A stretch of DNA of 64,000 bases from Gigaspora rosea (lineage: Eukaryota > Glomeromycota > Glomeromycetes > Diversisporales > Gigasporaceae). The stretch covers positions 188,589 through 252,588 of the forward strand of contig QKWP01000126.1 of assembly GCA_003550325.1 (NCBI GenBank). Direction: 5' to 3'. The translations under genes and the position numbers were made by a program. The notes under the pieces are model-generated. The model had not been told where the DNA came from and made no database searches. It saw only the letters and a list, made by a program, of their open reading frames with translations. This document shows positions 11,292 through 24,558 of this stretch, piece by piece. Position 1 is the stretch's first letter. Each line of letters opens with the position of its first letter.

Positions 11292-14200
11292 ATGATCAAT
11301 GTACGATTTCGCGAATTTGATTGGCTCCCTGTTCGTCATACTTTACCTTGGGCATTTTCTTCTATTAATTCAATACTAAACGATATACAAACAGATAGTA
11401 TTAAACATCTACATTATTTAATCCCATTTAATCCCATCTTATAAGCCATTCGTAAAAAAGTAAATGAGAGCTTAAAATTACAAGTTTCTTTGCGTATTGT
11501 CAAACGGATTGTTAACTAAATTATATTTTAATTTTTTTTAGTGTCTAGTTACAAGAAAGAAAAAGCATCAGAGCGTGAATGTATATTTGCAGGCTTGGTT
11601 GAAACATACAAGAATGTCGGGTTAAGTTTTTGTGGGGAAGGAAAATGGCGAAATGCGAATGGCCCATTAGCAGCTAAGAAAATTAAACTTTATCATAATT
11701 ATCTTCCCGGGCTTGCTAATCTCTGTCTTGACACCCATTCAATTTGTTCAAAACATTATGATCAAATCGTTATAAATAACCAGTTCTATGAGTATCTTGT
11801 AGGTTCTGCTCAAGAAAATCAAACGCCCTGCCTTGATACTAGTGAGGATAATTTAAGTGATAATATTATTGGTCCAATGGTTAAACTTGAGGAGATTAAA
11901 CAATATTTAGACCATCTTAAGTTAGAAAACCAGCAGAAGTCGCAAGAAATAACAGAGCTCAATAGCCAAGTTGAACGAATGCAGCAATATATAGATGGAC
12001 AAAAGAATGAAATAGAGGAGTTGAAAAGTAAATTGCGAAGGGCTTATGACAGTATGGATAAAATTCAAGGTTTGTATGATGAACAAAGTAAGCATAAAGA
12101 AGACCTTCTTGAACAATGGAGGTCAAGGTTTTCTGATCAGCACAAACGGATCAATGCGGTTATTGAAATAGCAAAGGCAGGTTGGTAGTATTTTAATGAA
12201 ATCTAATATTGTTTCAACATTTTAATTTCTATTATTAATTTTAAATTTAAAATTTATATATATTATAAATTAATTTTTTAAATTTATGCTTTACCTCAAT
12301 TTACATTTAGAACATGCATCATTGTTCGATGATATAGAATCCTTAATTCGTAATAATGCTAGGTTTTCTATTGAGAATATTATAATGTATAGTCCACGTG
12401 AATGGCTTAATAGACGCAATCAAGTTATTGTAAAATTCATAGAAACCCTAGTTCTGAATGTTCGAGATGATTCTTTAGGCCAAGAAAAGCTTTTTAAGGC
12501 TGCTACCGCTGTTGATTTAATATGTGGAGCACGTCATGGAAAATATGTATCAGAAGTTCAACTTGCTCTTTCGGCCATCAAGTATTAGATTGCAAGATCA
12601 AGAATGATTGTTAATATAGACAATCATATCACAAACTAAGATAGTGAATATCGGTTCCAAAAGTGGTTAGAAGAATTGTCAAAACACGAAGAACCTTTAC
12701 CAGAAGGTCTTTTATTTCTAGCATTTGACAATGAGCAAAGGGGGCAGAAAAATTATCTTGACCGGGGATTTAATACAGTGATTTACCATGTTGTTACTAG
12801 CTTTGTTGGTTTTAACATGGCACCATTAAACAAAATTCAGCATACTAATTCTCCTTGGGCTTTTAGCTCTCTTGACAGGTTGCCATATAAAGAACTTTTC
12901 AACGTTAGCCCTCAAATGCAAAAAGTTGTCGATGATGAATTATATTCTTATCTTACAGATATCCTTAATTTATTGTCTGAAGAAAAATTATCCTCTACTA
13001 ATGCTATTGATTCTCTTATTGCATCCATAGGAACTAATATTACACATATGAAAATGTGTTTGTCATGCAATCGACGAAATATTCAAAATCGAAAAAAAAC
13101 ATGTCCAGAATGTGGAATGAAATTGCCAACACTAGCCGAGATACAACAAGAGAAAGTAATTGAGGATAATATAACTAATAAAATAACCCAACCACTTATT
13201 TTTAAACCATATAGTACTAGCAATGAACCAAATATTACGAATATTCCAAGAATCAGCTTTACCCAACAAGTGACCGATCCAAGAGTTAATGTTCCCGAGA
13301 TTTACATTCCTGATCCATTGAATATTAATCCCAACTCTATTATGAATGTCGAAAAAGTTCTTTCACACATAGAAATAATATCAGGTGTCAAGTCTGGAAT
13401 TCGTGAGTGGGTAGCTGTAGTTTGTGATGGCGTTCCATATAATCATGCCATCAAGCTCAAAAAGAAATTTCCTCTGCTGGTTTTTATACCGGGACAACTT
13501 CACGAAGAGATGAATATGCTTCGGGCATTTGTGGAATTAAATTGGTAAGGCATTTTTTGTAAAACTGTTATATTCAGGTCAACAATTTAATGAACTGTAT
13601 CTAATTCGGCATTACGTTATCTTGAGAAATTATGATAGTCTCCAATGACTTTTGCCTGATCATATTTTAATTTGAAATTTTTTGGGGGGATTTCAAATGA
13701 TACATGATTTTTATTTTTTTTATTTTTTATCGTCTAGGGAAATTGACATAAAACGATTTGCAAAGTGTCAAGGTTACCGGTCAGAAAACCAACTCGCATA
13801 TTTCAAAAAATGTGCGGATCATCACAAGTCTTGGGATTCTATCTGCAATATCTATCGCCAAGCAATTTCGATGGAGCTTGTGTAGCCGTATGTAAAGAGC
13901 CATTCTGAATTGTCAGTTAAAGGTTATCTTTCTTGGGTTGAACAGCAAGATTCATTTTACTGGGTTAAATATTAACAGGTTACTAAATATATATATTGTA
14001 TACATATATTCTTTCTTTTTTTTGGTAAATCTTTAATACTACAGTACTAACGTTTTGATTACTCTTTCTAACCACAATAGACATTTGTTTATCTTCAAGC
14101 CGTAATTAATTATCGGAAGGCTGTAAGAACTAACAATTCTCTTCTAAAAAAAGCTGCCAGGCGAATATTTTCACCGATTTGGTCTGCAAGAAGCCATCCT

Positions 14201-14990
14201 ATCTATCGCATGATAGAAGCTGCAGATGAAATTCAACTAATGCAGCTTAATCCAGTAATACGTGATATAATAGAAAAAAATAGTGTTATTTCCAGATCAG
14301 GCATTTTTGAACAACACCAAGGGCTAGATGCGATCATTGAAGAAGTAAACAAGACCTTGAAGACCTTAATACCTCCCATTCCACAACATCATCACTGGAA
14401 AATTGCTGCCCGAAATTGCAAAAAGTTTATTGAGATAATATAATGTTAATTAACTAATTCTGCATATAATTGTATTATTGATTGATAATAAATTTTAGTT
14501 GAGAAGTAATTTGTTTCAAGTAATTGGGTACAATGATCGTCAAACATCTGGGCCAAGAACTCGACCAGAATCAACAGTAGAATGCCGAAGATTTCGAACT
14601 CATCTACGAAGCCTTGACTTCATAAATCAAGATCTGGAAGAATATGATTTGAATAAAGATCTTATAAATTTTACATCTTTGGCAAAACAAGCACGAAGAA
14701 AATTTATTACAGAAGTATTTATTAACAAAACTAATTTATTTTCATTTAGGCCAATCCCTATAACGAATCAAGAAGCGAAAACACTGGGAAGTGAGGAAAA
14801 CTTGAACAAGAATGATCTTTTATTAAAGATTGAAACGCTTCTTGAAAATCTTGAAGATTCTCGAAAAAAATATTCCGGATTAAAATCGAAAAAAAAAGAA
14901 GAATTGTTAAATATTTTACAGGAGGTAAAATATTTAACTGCTACGAGAGATGAATTTAATGATCAAGATCATACGGAAGCTACAGAATAA
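11292..14990 (+). pseudogene. DUF6589-like multi-exon gene, inactivated
   Basis: Reads through six coding blocks. Block 1 starts at ATG 11292 (MINVRFREFDWLPVRHT) and meets an in-frame TAA at 11442, after which the same frame continues. Block 2, about 11542-12188, has CSKHYDQ and then a coiled coil of about 90 residues. Block 3 begins near 12311 (EHASLFDDIESL). Block 4 contains LPEGLLFLAFDNEQ, a CLSCNRR/CPECGM zinc-binding pair and REWVAVVCDGVPY. Later blocks give KRFAKCQGYRSENQLAYFKK, SARSHPIYRMIEAADEIQ and a charged C-terminal coiled coil. Blocks 3 and 4 lie in one frame separated by two in-frame stops (12586 and about 12637); another in-frame stop is at about 13883, and frames also shift. 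Acceptor-like ends (TTTTTTTTAG 11541, CCACAATAG 14080, AAATTTTAG 14498) support former introns. The FDN...Q, VCDG.PY and HP.Y layout suggests DUF6589 (PF20231), from memory, not searched. A decayed member of a multicopy family. Confidence 0.65.
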
Positions 14991-15342
14991 AATAAGTAAG
15001 GGACATGCTTAATTTCGGAAATAAAAATGAGGTAAGATAATTAATCTTAAAAATGTTTTAAAGCTAACACAACATAAATAGAGATATTTTAGTTTTATAT
15101 ATAATTAGTCTATATATTTTTATTTCATTAAATTAAATAGAATTGGCACATTTTGAATATATCTGTAATTCTTTTATTTTTATTTTTTTACTTATTTTAT
15201 GGATTACATTTCGTATATTGTAAGGAATATTGGAAGGAATTAAAGTAAAAAATAAATAAAGTACAGAAATATTAAAAATTTTAAAATTTGAATGAAATGG
15301 GTTGTAGTAATATAATATTAAATTAATCAGTCTTCTATCAGG
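14991..15342. other. No gene recognised
   Basis: AT-rich spacer between two pseudogenes. The 71-codon minus ORF at 15133 has no domain and ends at the LRR pseudogene. Confidence 0.5.
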
Positions 15343-15960
15343 CAACATTCAAGATATATTGGACGAGACTGTAAAAAATCAATCAAATCGGCTAATGCTT
15401 TTGCTTCCAGTCCAATATTGTTCCAATAAAGATTTAAATAAGTCAGCGTGATGTTCTAATAAAGCGTAATTAATAATGTGTTTCCACTCTCAGGTCCTAA
15501 ATTATAACAATTAAAACTCAAAGTAATTAGTGTAGAGTTTTACATAGTAAAATAGCATCCTATCCTATATTATTACAAATAAGCTCAAAAAAGGTCTGCA
15601 TGGTATTATTGTAAATTGCATCTCTAATGCTTTCCCTTCTTCTGGTCCAAGCTTATTTTCTCCAAGATCAAAGAAGTTGGCGTGGTGTTCTTGCAGAGCA
15701 CATCTGCTAATGCTTTCCCGCCTTCTAAGCCAATATTGTTTCAATAAAGTTTCAAAAAAGTTAGTGTAGTTTCTTCTAATTCAGGATTATTAGCGGTTGG
15801 GTATAGTATTTACACAAGCGCACCTGCTAATGCTTTTTTCACTTCTGATCTATAATTATTTGAAAAAAAGATCCAAATCTTTTGGCGTTGCGGTTTTGTG
15901 AAGCGTCTAATGTTTCTTCTGATCTAAAATTTAGATTAAACTATCAAGATACTTAGCGAT
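15343..15960 (-). pseudogene. RI-type leucine-rich-repeat pseudogene
   Basis: The minus strand reads successive 28-residue LRR units in shifting frames: TLTFLKLY, stop, NNIGLEGGKALAD; then TYLNLYWNNIGLEAKALADL; and GPESGNTLL between them. This is the NLRC3/ribonuclease-inhibitor consensus (L..L.L..N.IG.EG..ALA). At least six units can be guessed, with stops (for example TAG in ITLY-stop-NITLTYLNL) and indels. No start codon or other domain found. Confidence 0.7.
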
Positions 15961-15978
15961 GCTTAATGACTAGTGATA

Positions 15979-16473
15979 TAGTTTGACCCCGGCCTAACAG
16001 CCGGGTCGATGGGTGGGTCGACCCTCAGCCTGCACCTTTGTGGGCCTGGGCCGGTTGATAAGAGAAGTGTTAGAATCATTTCTAAACATATTTTCAGACT
16101 AGAAATTGAATAAAAATCAGCTAGTCATTTATAATAATGTAAGAGAAGTTAAGTTGGCTTATTTAGGTGATAAATTGGCAAATAGCAAATATTATAAGGA
16201 TTAGAAATGTTCGATGACATAGACAATCAATCAACATAAAATACTAATGTGTAAAAAGTTTCTCAAGAACAAAAAGAATAATAATTAAATCATTTAAAAT
16301 CACAAGGGTTTGACAAGAAACTACTTGATGGCCTTTTCAAGTTTAATACAGATATGTTGACTGCTTTTGCTCAGAAAAAAATTACACTAGCAAAAGGTCA
16401 GCCTGGTCGACCAACCTGAGCTTTTTTAGAATTGACCCCGGCCTACGATTTTTTCAACGACCTGTATTACTAT
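15979..16473. mobile_element. hAT-like element with 8-bp duplication
   Basis: Flanked by TAGTGATA (15971-15978, 16474-16481). Ends TAGTTTGACCCCGGCC and, inverted, ATAGTAATACAGG are only weakly alike. GACCCCGGCCTA occurs near both ends in direct orientation. More GC-rich than its surroundings. No ORF. Confidence 0.55.
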
Positions 16474-16500
16474 TAGTGATACTTAACGATGTTTAGCAAC

Positions 16501-18115
16501 TAGGGTGGTTGGAGCAAATATTTTTTTTTGGCATGCCATTAGTATCTTTTGGTGCATAGCATGCCATATAGTGCACCATTTATATATATATATAATTATT
16601 AATAAAATTTGACTTTTAGATTCACGTTTTCATAATTTCACTTTTATTATATAGTAAAATCTTCTTTATAAATACAATTTAGGTCCAAATATTTATATAA
16701 CCTCTATAATTGCACTTTTTATTACGTATAGTTTTCTAAGTACATTGTGTTAAAATTTGGCTCTAAAAGCGTGCACTTATAGAAGTTTTACTTTATTACA
16801 GAATAAAATAGTAGCAATCGGAAACCTCCGATATTGATCTTTATCCTGCTTGCAAATACAGTTTACTGGTCAGGTACTATATATGTTATTTATTTGCTTT
16901 GCCTTTATATTGTAATCACTTGCATTATTTACATTATTTTTCTTAATAACTTATATTATCTTACGCCCTTTTATTAAATTTAATCATCTATTCTTCAAAA
17001 TTACGATACTTTATGCAATCAATCTTAATTTGATCTATATTTCTCTTACGATCATCTTTGTATATGCAATGTTTTTTATTAACAGTACCCTTTTTATCAA
17101 CAAATTGACTACATACATTGTGAGTGGGGTGACTAAAGCCAATACTTTCAGGTTGGTTAAAACTACCAAATACTACTACTAATTAGCCCAAGAAAGTGTG
17201 CGGCAAAATAAGATAAGTATACGCATCCAATAGTCTCTTAGTGTTCTTCGATACTTCACTTTTATAGTACTAATGTACTACTATTTATATTTCGCTTATT
17301 AGGTTCGAGGGGGTTCAATTATTAGGTGTCGATTATTAAGACTCTTAGCGATTTCATGTGATCACGATCGAAATTAATTGCATAATTAATTTAACAATGG
17401 GGCCAATCAATTATTCGATCAATAAGGATTTTTATATAAAAAGAGGTATGGATTATTAATCGATACTCACAGGGACAAAGGAACTTCAATGTGAAACCCG
17501 CATAGAGATAATTATATTATTAATATGATTTCACACTATCATATGTATTAAAATTTAATGACACAAATACTAATATGAATCGGTATACTATGTAAAATTG
17601 TTAGAAATAATGATATAGAGTATTGGTAAGGTTAATTGATAATAATCCTGAAAAAGAAAATTATATTTATATCTAGCTCTACTATTAATAGAATTTTGCC
17701 AATTTTGCAAAGCCCTTCATATTTACAGCTGGTTTTCTTGCAGGAAAAATAACAAATTTATGCTATAGAGATTCTATTGCTTCCAATAATATTTTATTTG
17801 ACTTTAACCAAACGATTATTGTTACCAGTATTATCTTAGTAGAGAATGCAGTTGCATAATTTTCCAATAATATATGTATCGTTCGATGTATTATTACTAA
17901 TCAGAAAAATTATACGTACAATTGTGATCTCGATTATAATAAAACTGAAACTTTTTTTTAATACTATAATGCCTGAGAAATGAGAAAATGCATCAGAACT
18001 AAACTTTATTGTGATTGGCTCGCCATTCTTGCGCCGCATCTTAGTTGGCATGCCATGGCATGCCCGATTTTGAAGCACCATTGGCGACGCCATCTACCTT
18101 GCTCCAACAACCCTA
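16501..18115. mobile_element. hAT element, 1.6 kb, perfect 8-bp duplication
   Basis: Terminal repeats TAGGGTGGTTGGAGCAA and, inverted, TAGGGTTGTTGGAGCAA (one mismatch), flanked by exact TTAGCAAC (16493-16500, 18116-18123). Subterminal GGCATGCCA motifs occur near both ends, with a perfect palindrome GGCATGCCATGGCATGCC close to 18050. TAGGG fits the hAT terminal pattern YARNG. No transposase is visible; the 85-codon minus ORF at 17836-18093 lies in the right subterminal region and has no domain. A mariner-like MITE is nested at about 16652-16795. Confidence 0.9.
16652..16795. mobile_element. Mariner-like MITE nested in the hAT element
   Basis: Ends TAGTAAAATCTTCTTTATAA and, inverted, TAAAGTAAAACTTCTATAAG, bounded by TA. 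Same general type as 28554-28736 and 62994-63054. Confidence 0.5.
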
Positions 18116-18123
18116 TTAGCAAC

Positions 18124-19688
18124 GCTTAGCTCAATAGATATATAAACTCGTCTTATTTCTCTTAATTTAAAGAGAACCAGACATTGTATTTTATAGTTAC
18201 TTTATATTTATTACCCTCATCTATTATTATTAATAAACTTTTGGGATTTTCAAGGAACAGACACCTTGGAATAGCCCTCTTGTTAAATTAATAAACTGTG
18301 TATTATCTTTTGTTGTTTTATACCAAACTGCCATAGAGAAGTATGTAGTTTCTTGCAGACATAAAAGAAACTATACTTCCCTCTTGCACACCGCTTCATG
18401 CCTATAGTAAAGGATCTCAGAAGCCGTGTGATTGTTACTTTATCAGAATTTAAGAAGGCTTCCGGTACTGTAACAATGTATAAGGGTAATAATTATTCTG
18501 TTAGCCCTCTGTTACCACCTTAATATGGTTGGCTTATAATTATACAGTCTAGTTCTAAAAGAATACTTGGATGTGTTAACATATCTATCTAAACACCTAT
18601 AGGTGTTAACACCTAAATGCATTTACATCTTGATGTATAATAATTTTTAAATGTATATAAAGTGTTGTTTTTTTTTATTATTTAAAAAAAAGCAAAGATT
18701 TTCCTTCGATAATAAAATACCATAATAAAGAAGGTAAGCTAGTATAGTGCTAAAAACTTCTTTATTTGTATAAAATTTTGAATCGAATATTTATCTATTT
18801 TATTATTGTATTGTAGGGTGTTCAGGATTATGTGATACTATGCTATGTGCATAATTGACCTTCACATAATTAAGCAAAAAAAAGCATTCAGAGCACATGC
18901 CTCAAACATAATTGGTAGATATGATTTTTAAGATACAATAGCTAATATACAAAGAGGACTGTCCCAAAGTGCCGTAAGTTTGTAGATCATTACACAATTG
19001 ATCTGGAACTTTTTTATATATTTTCAGACTTTTTTTAGAAAATTAGATAGATTATCTTTTTTGTGAACTCACAAAGCATATTAAGTAAAACTTGAAGTTT
19101 TTGTGTTTTAATCCCTTGTCCTTTATGTTATATTTTACCTATAGAAGTTATAAGTAAATTACGATTACTATATTGACTAAATTTTATATGTTGAACAAAA
19201 AAAACATAAAAAAAGTTTAAATAATAGTAATGTAAGAGGATGAAATTAGTTTATATATTGGTTTTATTTTATGTATTGCATATAGTTTTTAAAAATTGAA
19301 AATATATAAATTTTGTTAATTAATTATGTGATTTATTAATAATATTATTATAGATGCTTTTATAATATGGTTTATAGATAAGATGTATTAAAACCACAGA
19401 TAGTAGTATAGTATAAGATATTAGAAATTTGAGTAGATATAGGATTCATAGAATTAGATATAGAATTAGAATAAGAAATAGACGTAAAATTAAACAAATA
19501 TGGATTCTTAAGATTTTGTAAATAAATGAAAATAAATACCATTAAAAGATCAATAATCCAGATCTAAATAATAATTACATGCTTGCTTATTTACAGTAAC
19601 ATTTAGCGTCATTTATTTTGAGCTTTAGCTATAAATTTTAATAAATTTTAATTAAATTTCGTTTTTTATTCGTTTTACAATTTGATTG
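18124..19688. other. No gene recognised
   Basis: AT-rich sequence. Only a short palindrome, AACACCTATAGGTGTT (near 18592), stands out. No coding signal. Confidence 0.45.
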
Positions 19689-20570
19689 TGTCTCGTCGGC
19701 TGATCCGTAAAGATCAAATTTTACGATTTGATTGGCTTTCTATCACGTGAACGCACCTGGCTTTAGACGACCTCCTTGTTTAGCTAATGCTGGAAAGAAT
19801 TCCGATGTAGAAAATGAACGAACTGAAAATACGAGCAAGGTCGAGCCATTTTTTTGTCAATATCCGAATAATTCCGAGAATAGTATATAAGATATGAGCA
19901 TAACGCTATAATGGTCGCATAATCTATTTAAATATTTCGCATAATCTTAAATTTATTTCGAATTCATCGCATAATTGACCTCGGTCAAATCGCATAATCT
20001 TGACCCTATTGAGTTGTCTCATCGTGATCACGTGATGATACGGTATTAACCCCACAATTAAACTCCTTTTATTTACTCGTAACTATTAAAGTTAAATCGG
20101 TGATACGTCTAGTCTCTTCCATCTTAGTAGTTACAATATTAACCAAAAATTAACGGCTGAAATGATCTTGGGATTATAGTAAAAATTTCAAAAGTGTGCA
20201 TTTAGAGATGTATCAATTAGAAAGGCCAAAAGCTTATAAGCGTTATACAGTGCAGGACAGTCAAATGATCTACTCCTTATTAATAAAACTTTAACCTGAA
20301 ATAACTTTTTTTAAACAAGCTAAATCAAGATACCCTCTAAAAAATTTATAGATTTTAGTTAATTATATTTCTGTCAGAGGAATTTGCTTATTTTTTTCAA
20401 AAAGTTATATCAAAGTTTAAACAATATAGAAAATTGACGTTTAATCTAGAAAAGAAACGTTATATTGTTACGAATGGTTGGGAGAGCAATGTGCACGATC
20501 GCACAGTTTAGCTCCAGTCGCAACTTGAGTTAGTTTATTTTTAAAGGACAGTTTCTTATTAATTCGTATT
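19689..20570 (+). repeat. 882-bp direct duplication, copy 1, ending at N
   Basis: Matches 20813-21694 base for base wherever compared, at a constant offset of 1124 with no indel. The match stops exactly at the lone N at 20571. Contains CCAAT/CACGTGA motifs and four TCGCATAAT repeats; no gene. From TGTTACGAATGG (about 20465) it may contain the start of an LTR. Confidence 0.9.
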
Positions 20571-20682
20571 NGACTAAATTAAAATGCGTGATCGGATCAT
20601 CATTTCCTTGTTTAGGGGATGGCTAAAGCCAGGTGCGTTTAAATGGTTTTGATTATTTAATTAAAATTAGGGTAAGGATTAG

Positions 20683-20700
20683 TTAGGGTTAGGGTTAGGG
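20683..20700 (+). repeat. Short telomere-type tract
   Basis: Three TTAGGG units. Single or double units recur at 45717-45730 and about 52980 inside dispersed repeats, so this is part of a repeat rather than a chromosome end. Confidence 0.6.
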
Positions 20701-20812
20701 ATTTGACTTATATGTAAAATTGTCTTCCCGACATTTTTTATTAATGCTCCTAGTCAGGTTTTGACACTTGATTTTTGTATTTTCGGCGTTTTTCACTTTT
20801 TTTCTTTGTTTT

Positions 20813-21694
20813 TGTCTCGTCGGCTGATCCGTAAAGATCAAATTTTACGATTTGATTGGCTTTCTATCACGTGAACGCACCTGGCTTTAGACGACCTCCT
20901 TGTTTAGCTAATGCTGGAAAGAATTCCGATGTAGAAAATGAACGAACTGAAAATACGAGCAAGGTCGAGCCATTTTTTTGTCAATATCCGAATAATTCCG
21001 AGAATAGTATATAAGATATGAGCATAACGCTATAATGGTCGCATAATCTATTTAAATATTTCGCATAATCTTAAATTTATTTCGAATTCATCGCATAATT
21101 GACCTCGGTCAAATCGCATAATCTTGACCCTATTGAGTTGTCTCATCGTGATCACGTGATGATACGGTATTAACCCCACAATTAAACTCCTTTTATTTAC
21201 TCGTAACTATTAAAGTTAAATCGGTGATACGTCTAGTCTCTTCCATCTTAGTAGTTACAATATTAACCAAAAATTAACGGCTGAAATGATCTTGGGATTA
21301 TAGTAAAAATTTCAAAAGTGTGCATTTAGAGATGTATCAATTAGAAAGGCCAAAAGCTTATAAGCGTTATACAGTGCAGGACAGTCAAATGATCTACTCC
21401 TTATTAATAAAACTTTAACCTGAAATAACTTTTTTTAAACAAGCTAAATCAAGATACCCTCTAAAAAATTTATAGATTTTAGTTAATTATATTTCTGTCA
21501 GAGGAATTTGCTTATTTTTTTCAAAAAGTTATATCAAAGTTTAAACAATATAGAAAATTGACGTTTAATCTAGAAAAGAAACGTTATATTGTTACGAATG
21601 GTTGGGAGAGCAATGTGCACGATCGCACAGTTTAGCTCCAGTCGCAACTTGAGTTAGTTTATTTTTAAAGGACAGTTTCTTATTAATTCGTATT
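20813..21694 (+). repeat. 882-bp direct duplication, copy 2
   Basis: See 19689-20570. Here the sequence continues past the point where copy 1 meets the N, into an AATAAA-containing stretch (21694-22030) that could be the rest of an LTR beginning TGTTACGAATGG near 21589. No matching ...AACA end was found. Confidence 0.9.
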
Positions 21695-22072
21695 CAGGAG
21701 ATGATTAAAGTCTGAGATTAACTTTATTAAGGAGAAATAAAGGTCCTTAAATACATTTTAATTTACTATAAACTACTGCGCATTTAACGTTTCGCAAATT
21801 TCGTAGCATAAGGCTTTGAAGCATTCGTGCTTCTATGCCTTAAGGCTTGAAGCATTCGTGCTCTCTGACCGCGAGTATTAATGCACCGAAATAATTAAAG
21901 CCTCCCTACGTCATCCCTGTGCCTCCGCCCATTGCATACAAACAACAAATATTACCTCAAAGCCTCCCACAACCAAATGCTTGTAATTTCAGATGGCTTG
22001 GGTCACTGGAGTCTTCTGGTGTTACCAATCGCATTTAAGTCACGGGTTAAAAATTTTAACCGTGACAATATG

Positions 22073-22268
22073 CAGTCAACCACTCTAAATGCAATGCGAC
22101 AGGGCCATATGTAAAAGTTTTGCCAAACGTGCACTTAGAGAGATATTGCATTTAGAGGAGTAAAATCTATAGGTGTAATATTAGTTGTGCCCTAGAGAAG
22201 GCGTGCATTTAAAGAGATTTTTCATAGGACGTGCACTTAGAGGACGTGCACTTAGAGGGAATTGACTG
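22073..22268. mobile_element. Mariner/pogo-like MITE
   Basis: Ends CAGTCAACCACTCTAAATGC and, inverted, CAGTCAATTCCCTCTAAGTG. Internal GTGCACTTAGAG repeats. No clear TA duplication (flanks TG and CA), so the boundaries are less certain. Confidence 0.6.
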
Positions 22269-23640
22269 CACCTATTTAATCAATCAGAATCAATTATATC
22301 AAAAATTAGACAATAAAAATGATTATGTAAGCTTCAAAAATTAACGCTTTATAGATTGGATGTATTGATTATGCTATACGGATCAAGTCATCCCTAAATG
22401 TACTCCTCTGCTTGTCTATAGAATGCATTTAAGGAGGGTGCATTATAGATATGTCCACGCTTATTAAGGGAGTACCTTATTAAGGTGACACAATTAATTA
22501 TTGATCTGTCCAAAAAAAGAAAAAAAACAAAAACTTTTTACATTTATCACGTTTCACAATAATGATGCATAATTGTTTACAAATAAACTAGACATGATCA
22601 TGCGGGGGATCCTCCTTGTTTTATTTAGGGATTATGAATAAAACAATAAAAGAAAAGGTTACAATGCAAGTATAAATTATCGAATTTAGACAGATTGTGA
22701 CTATAACAATAGAATTGAAAGAGAAACACCAATCTAGGATTTATCTCCTATAGTTACTGGTAATGCTCGTTTTCATGTTTTTTGGATTTTTTAGTAACAG
22801 TACGCACAGTACATATAGTTGCTCTAATGATCTGATTGGTTGACATGATTCATTTAAGGCAAGAATTTTAGCGTACAGTACGTATAACTGTACGTGGCAC
22901 ATCACTAAACGTGACAATCAAAACAGTCGAATAAAAAATGAATGCGAAGCGTGGTTACAAATACAAAATTTAGAGCTACCACGATTTTTCAAAAAATCTG
23001 ATGTTTGGCGCAATGGCATTATAAGATTTTATATGTATTTTCTAACATGATAATATTCGTTAGAATCAGGAAAACTATTTTCAAAAATCCTCTTTATAAA
23101 AATTCGAAACTTTTAAATCCTTTTTATATAAAATCAATATTATATCGTTTATAACAAATTTTATTGTTCACTGTAAAATGTCTTAAATTAACCAATTATG
23201 AACTATTATTAATTCTAAAAGATTATAAATCTAAACAAATAAATGTGATGAATATAAATAATTGTAGTAAAATTTAGTACTAAATTTCTTTAGTAATTAA
23301 TTTATTTGATGGCTAATAAATTAAAGAACAAAAATATAATAATATAACATATTTGTTTAATGGATTATCTTAATCACATGACTAGAAACTTCAGAACCCA
23401 CGCATTAATTATTAGAGACGTTAACACCCTCTTATTATTATACATTTCCTAATGAATAAAATTCTCTTAATAAGTAAAAATCATCAATTTTATACCTCTT
23501 TGTTAACTGCACTACCATATATAAACAGCATTACAGTATATTCCCGATACTACTATTTGCTAATGTAAACGTCCCGTTATTATAACAAAAAATTTCTTAC
23601 ATATAAAGTTTCAAATATATTCCTCTTAATGCATATATCA
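22269..23640. other. No gene recognised
   Basis: AT-rich. A small dispersed motif, TTTTAGCGTACAGTACGT, at about 22870 recurs near 32320 and 49905. No ORF with a domain. Confidence 0.45.
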
Positions 23641-23670
23641 ACAAAAATGCCTTGCTATGTGAGATTGGCA

Positions 23671-24558
23671 TTAATAATGAGTTTGAGTGACATAATTATT
23701 ATTTCCATAAATGTGAACGCCATCATTTGCAGTTCTTCTTCTTTTTATATAAAAACCTATAAGTACACCAATTATTATTACAAATATAATAGGTGCAGCT
23801 ATAAACAGTTTAGATCTAATGTCTGAAATACTGCTGCCTAATCGAAAAAATCAAAAGTTATGAATTAATTGAATTTGGTATAATGACGAATTACTGGTAA
23901 CATGAGATTACATAGAGTATGTAAATTATTACCTTGAGTTGGAATACTGGGGTCACTTGGATGCTAGGCGAATAATTAACCTGAGTTGGACTATTCTTTG
24001 AACCACTAATCGAAACAGTAAATAGATTTGAATATGTGTAATTATAAGAAGTTTCGTCCATCATATATAATTTATAACTTCCTGTTCCAACAGAAACAAA
24101 CCAAGTTTCACTTTTTTTGTAAGATCTACATTGCTATCTATTACTGTAATAGCTGAAGTTTGTGAATCCATTATCCCTAACTCAACACGAGTGGTTTGAA
24201 TACCACTAAATGTCCAACTAATTACAATAGTTGTACCCGTCTGAATATTTTGAGGAGTATTAAATACTACTGCTATATTTAAATAAATAAAGATTATTAG
24301 TTTTTTGACTTAATGGTATATAAAGTTCATTGAAAATTTACATACAGACTCTACCAAAAATTTCCTTTCCAGTAACCCAGCATGAATGAAAATTTTCTTC
24401 GGTAAGAAAAACAACTACTGGGTTGACAGAAATATTGGTAGTAATCTATATATTCATAGTTGAAAGTATTCAATTAAGAAATAGCTCGTACAATAGTATG
24501 CCTCTACGACGCAAAAATAAATGATGAAAATAATTAATGTGAACTTGTAATTAGCCAT
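23671..24558 (-). pseudogene. Kre9/KNH-like GPI- or TM-anchored surface protein, two frame breaks
   Basis: Three exons: 24558-24492 (signal peptide MANYKFTLIIFIIYFCVVEA), 24272-23933 and 23837-23671. Intron 1 runs GTACGA...ATATAG and intron 2 GTAATA...GATTAG; both are phase 1. Exon 2 encodes a domain of about 85 residues (VVFNTPQNIQTGTTIVISW ... ETWFVSVGTGSYKLYMMDET) with the look of the Kre9/KNH N-terminal Ig-like domain (PF10342), which is found in secreted cell-wall proteins. Exon 3 gives a TM helix (IAAPIIFVIIIGVLIGFYI), a basic KRRR stop-transfer and a short tail. The frame shifts by one base at a T7 run (24112-24118, + strand) and again before 23960, so it is a pseudogene or carries homopolymer errors. 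Homologous in plan to 36383-37034 and 58348-59016. Confidence 0.7.

Noticed and set aside
20683..20700. TTAGGG units as a chromosome end
   Set aside because: Only three units, within a dispersed repeat that recurs elsewhere; sequence continues normally on both sides.
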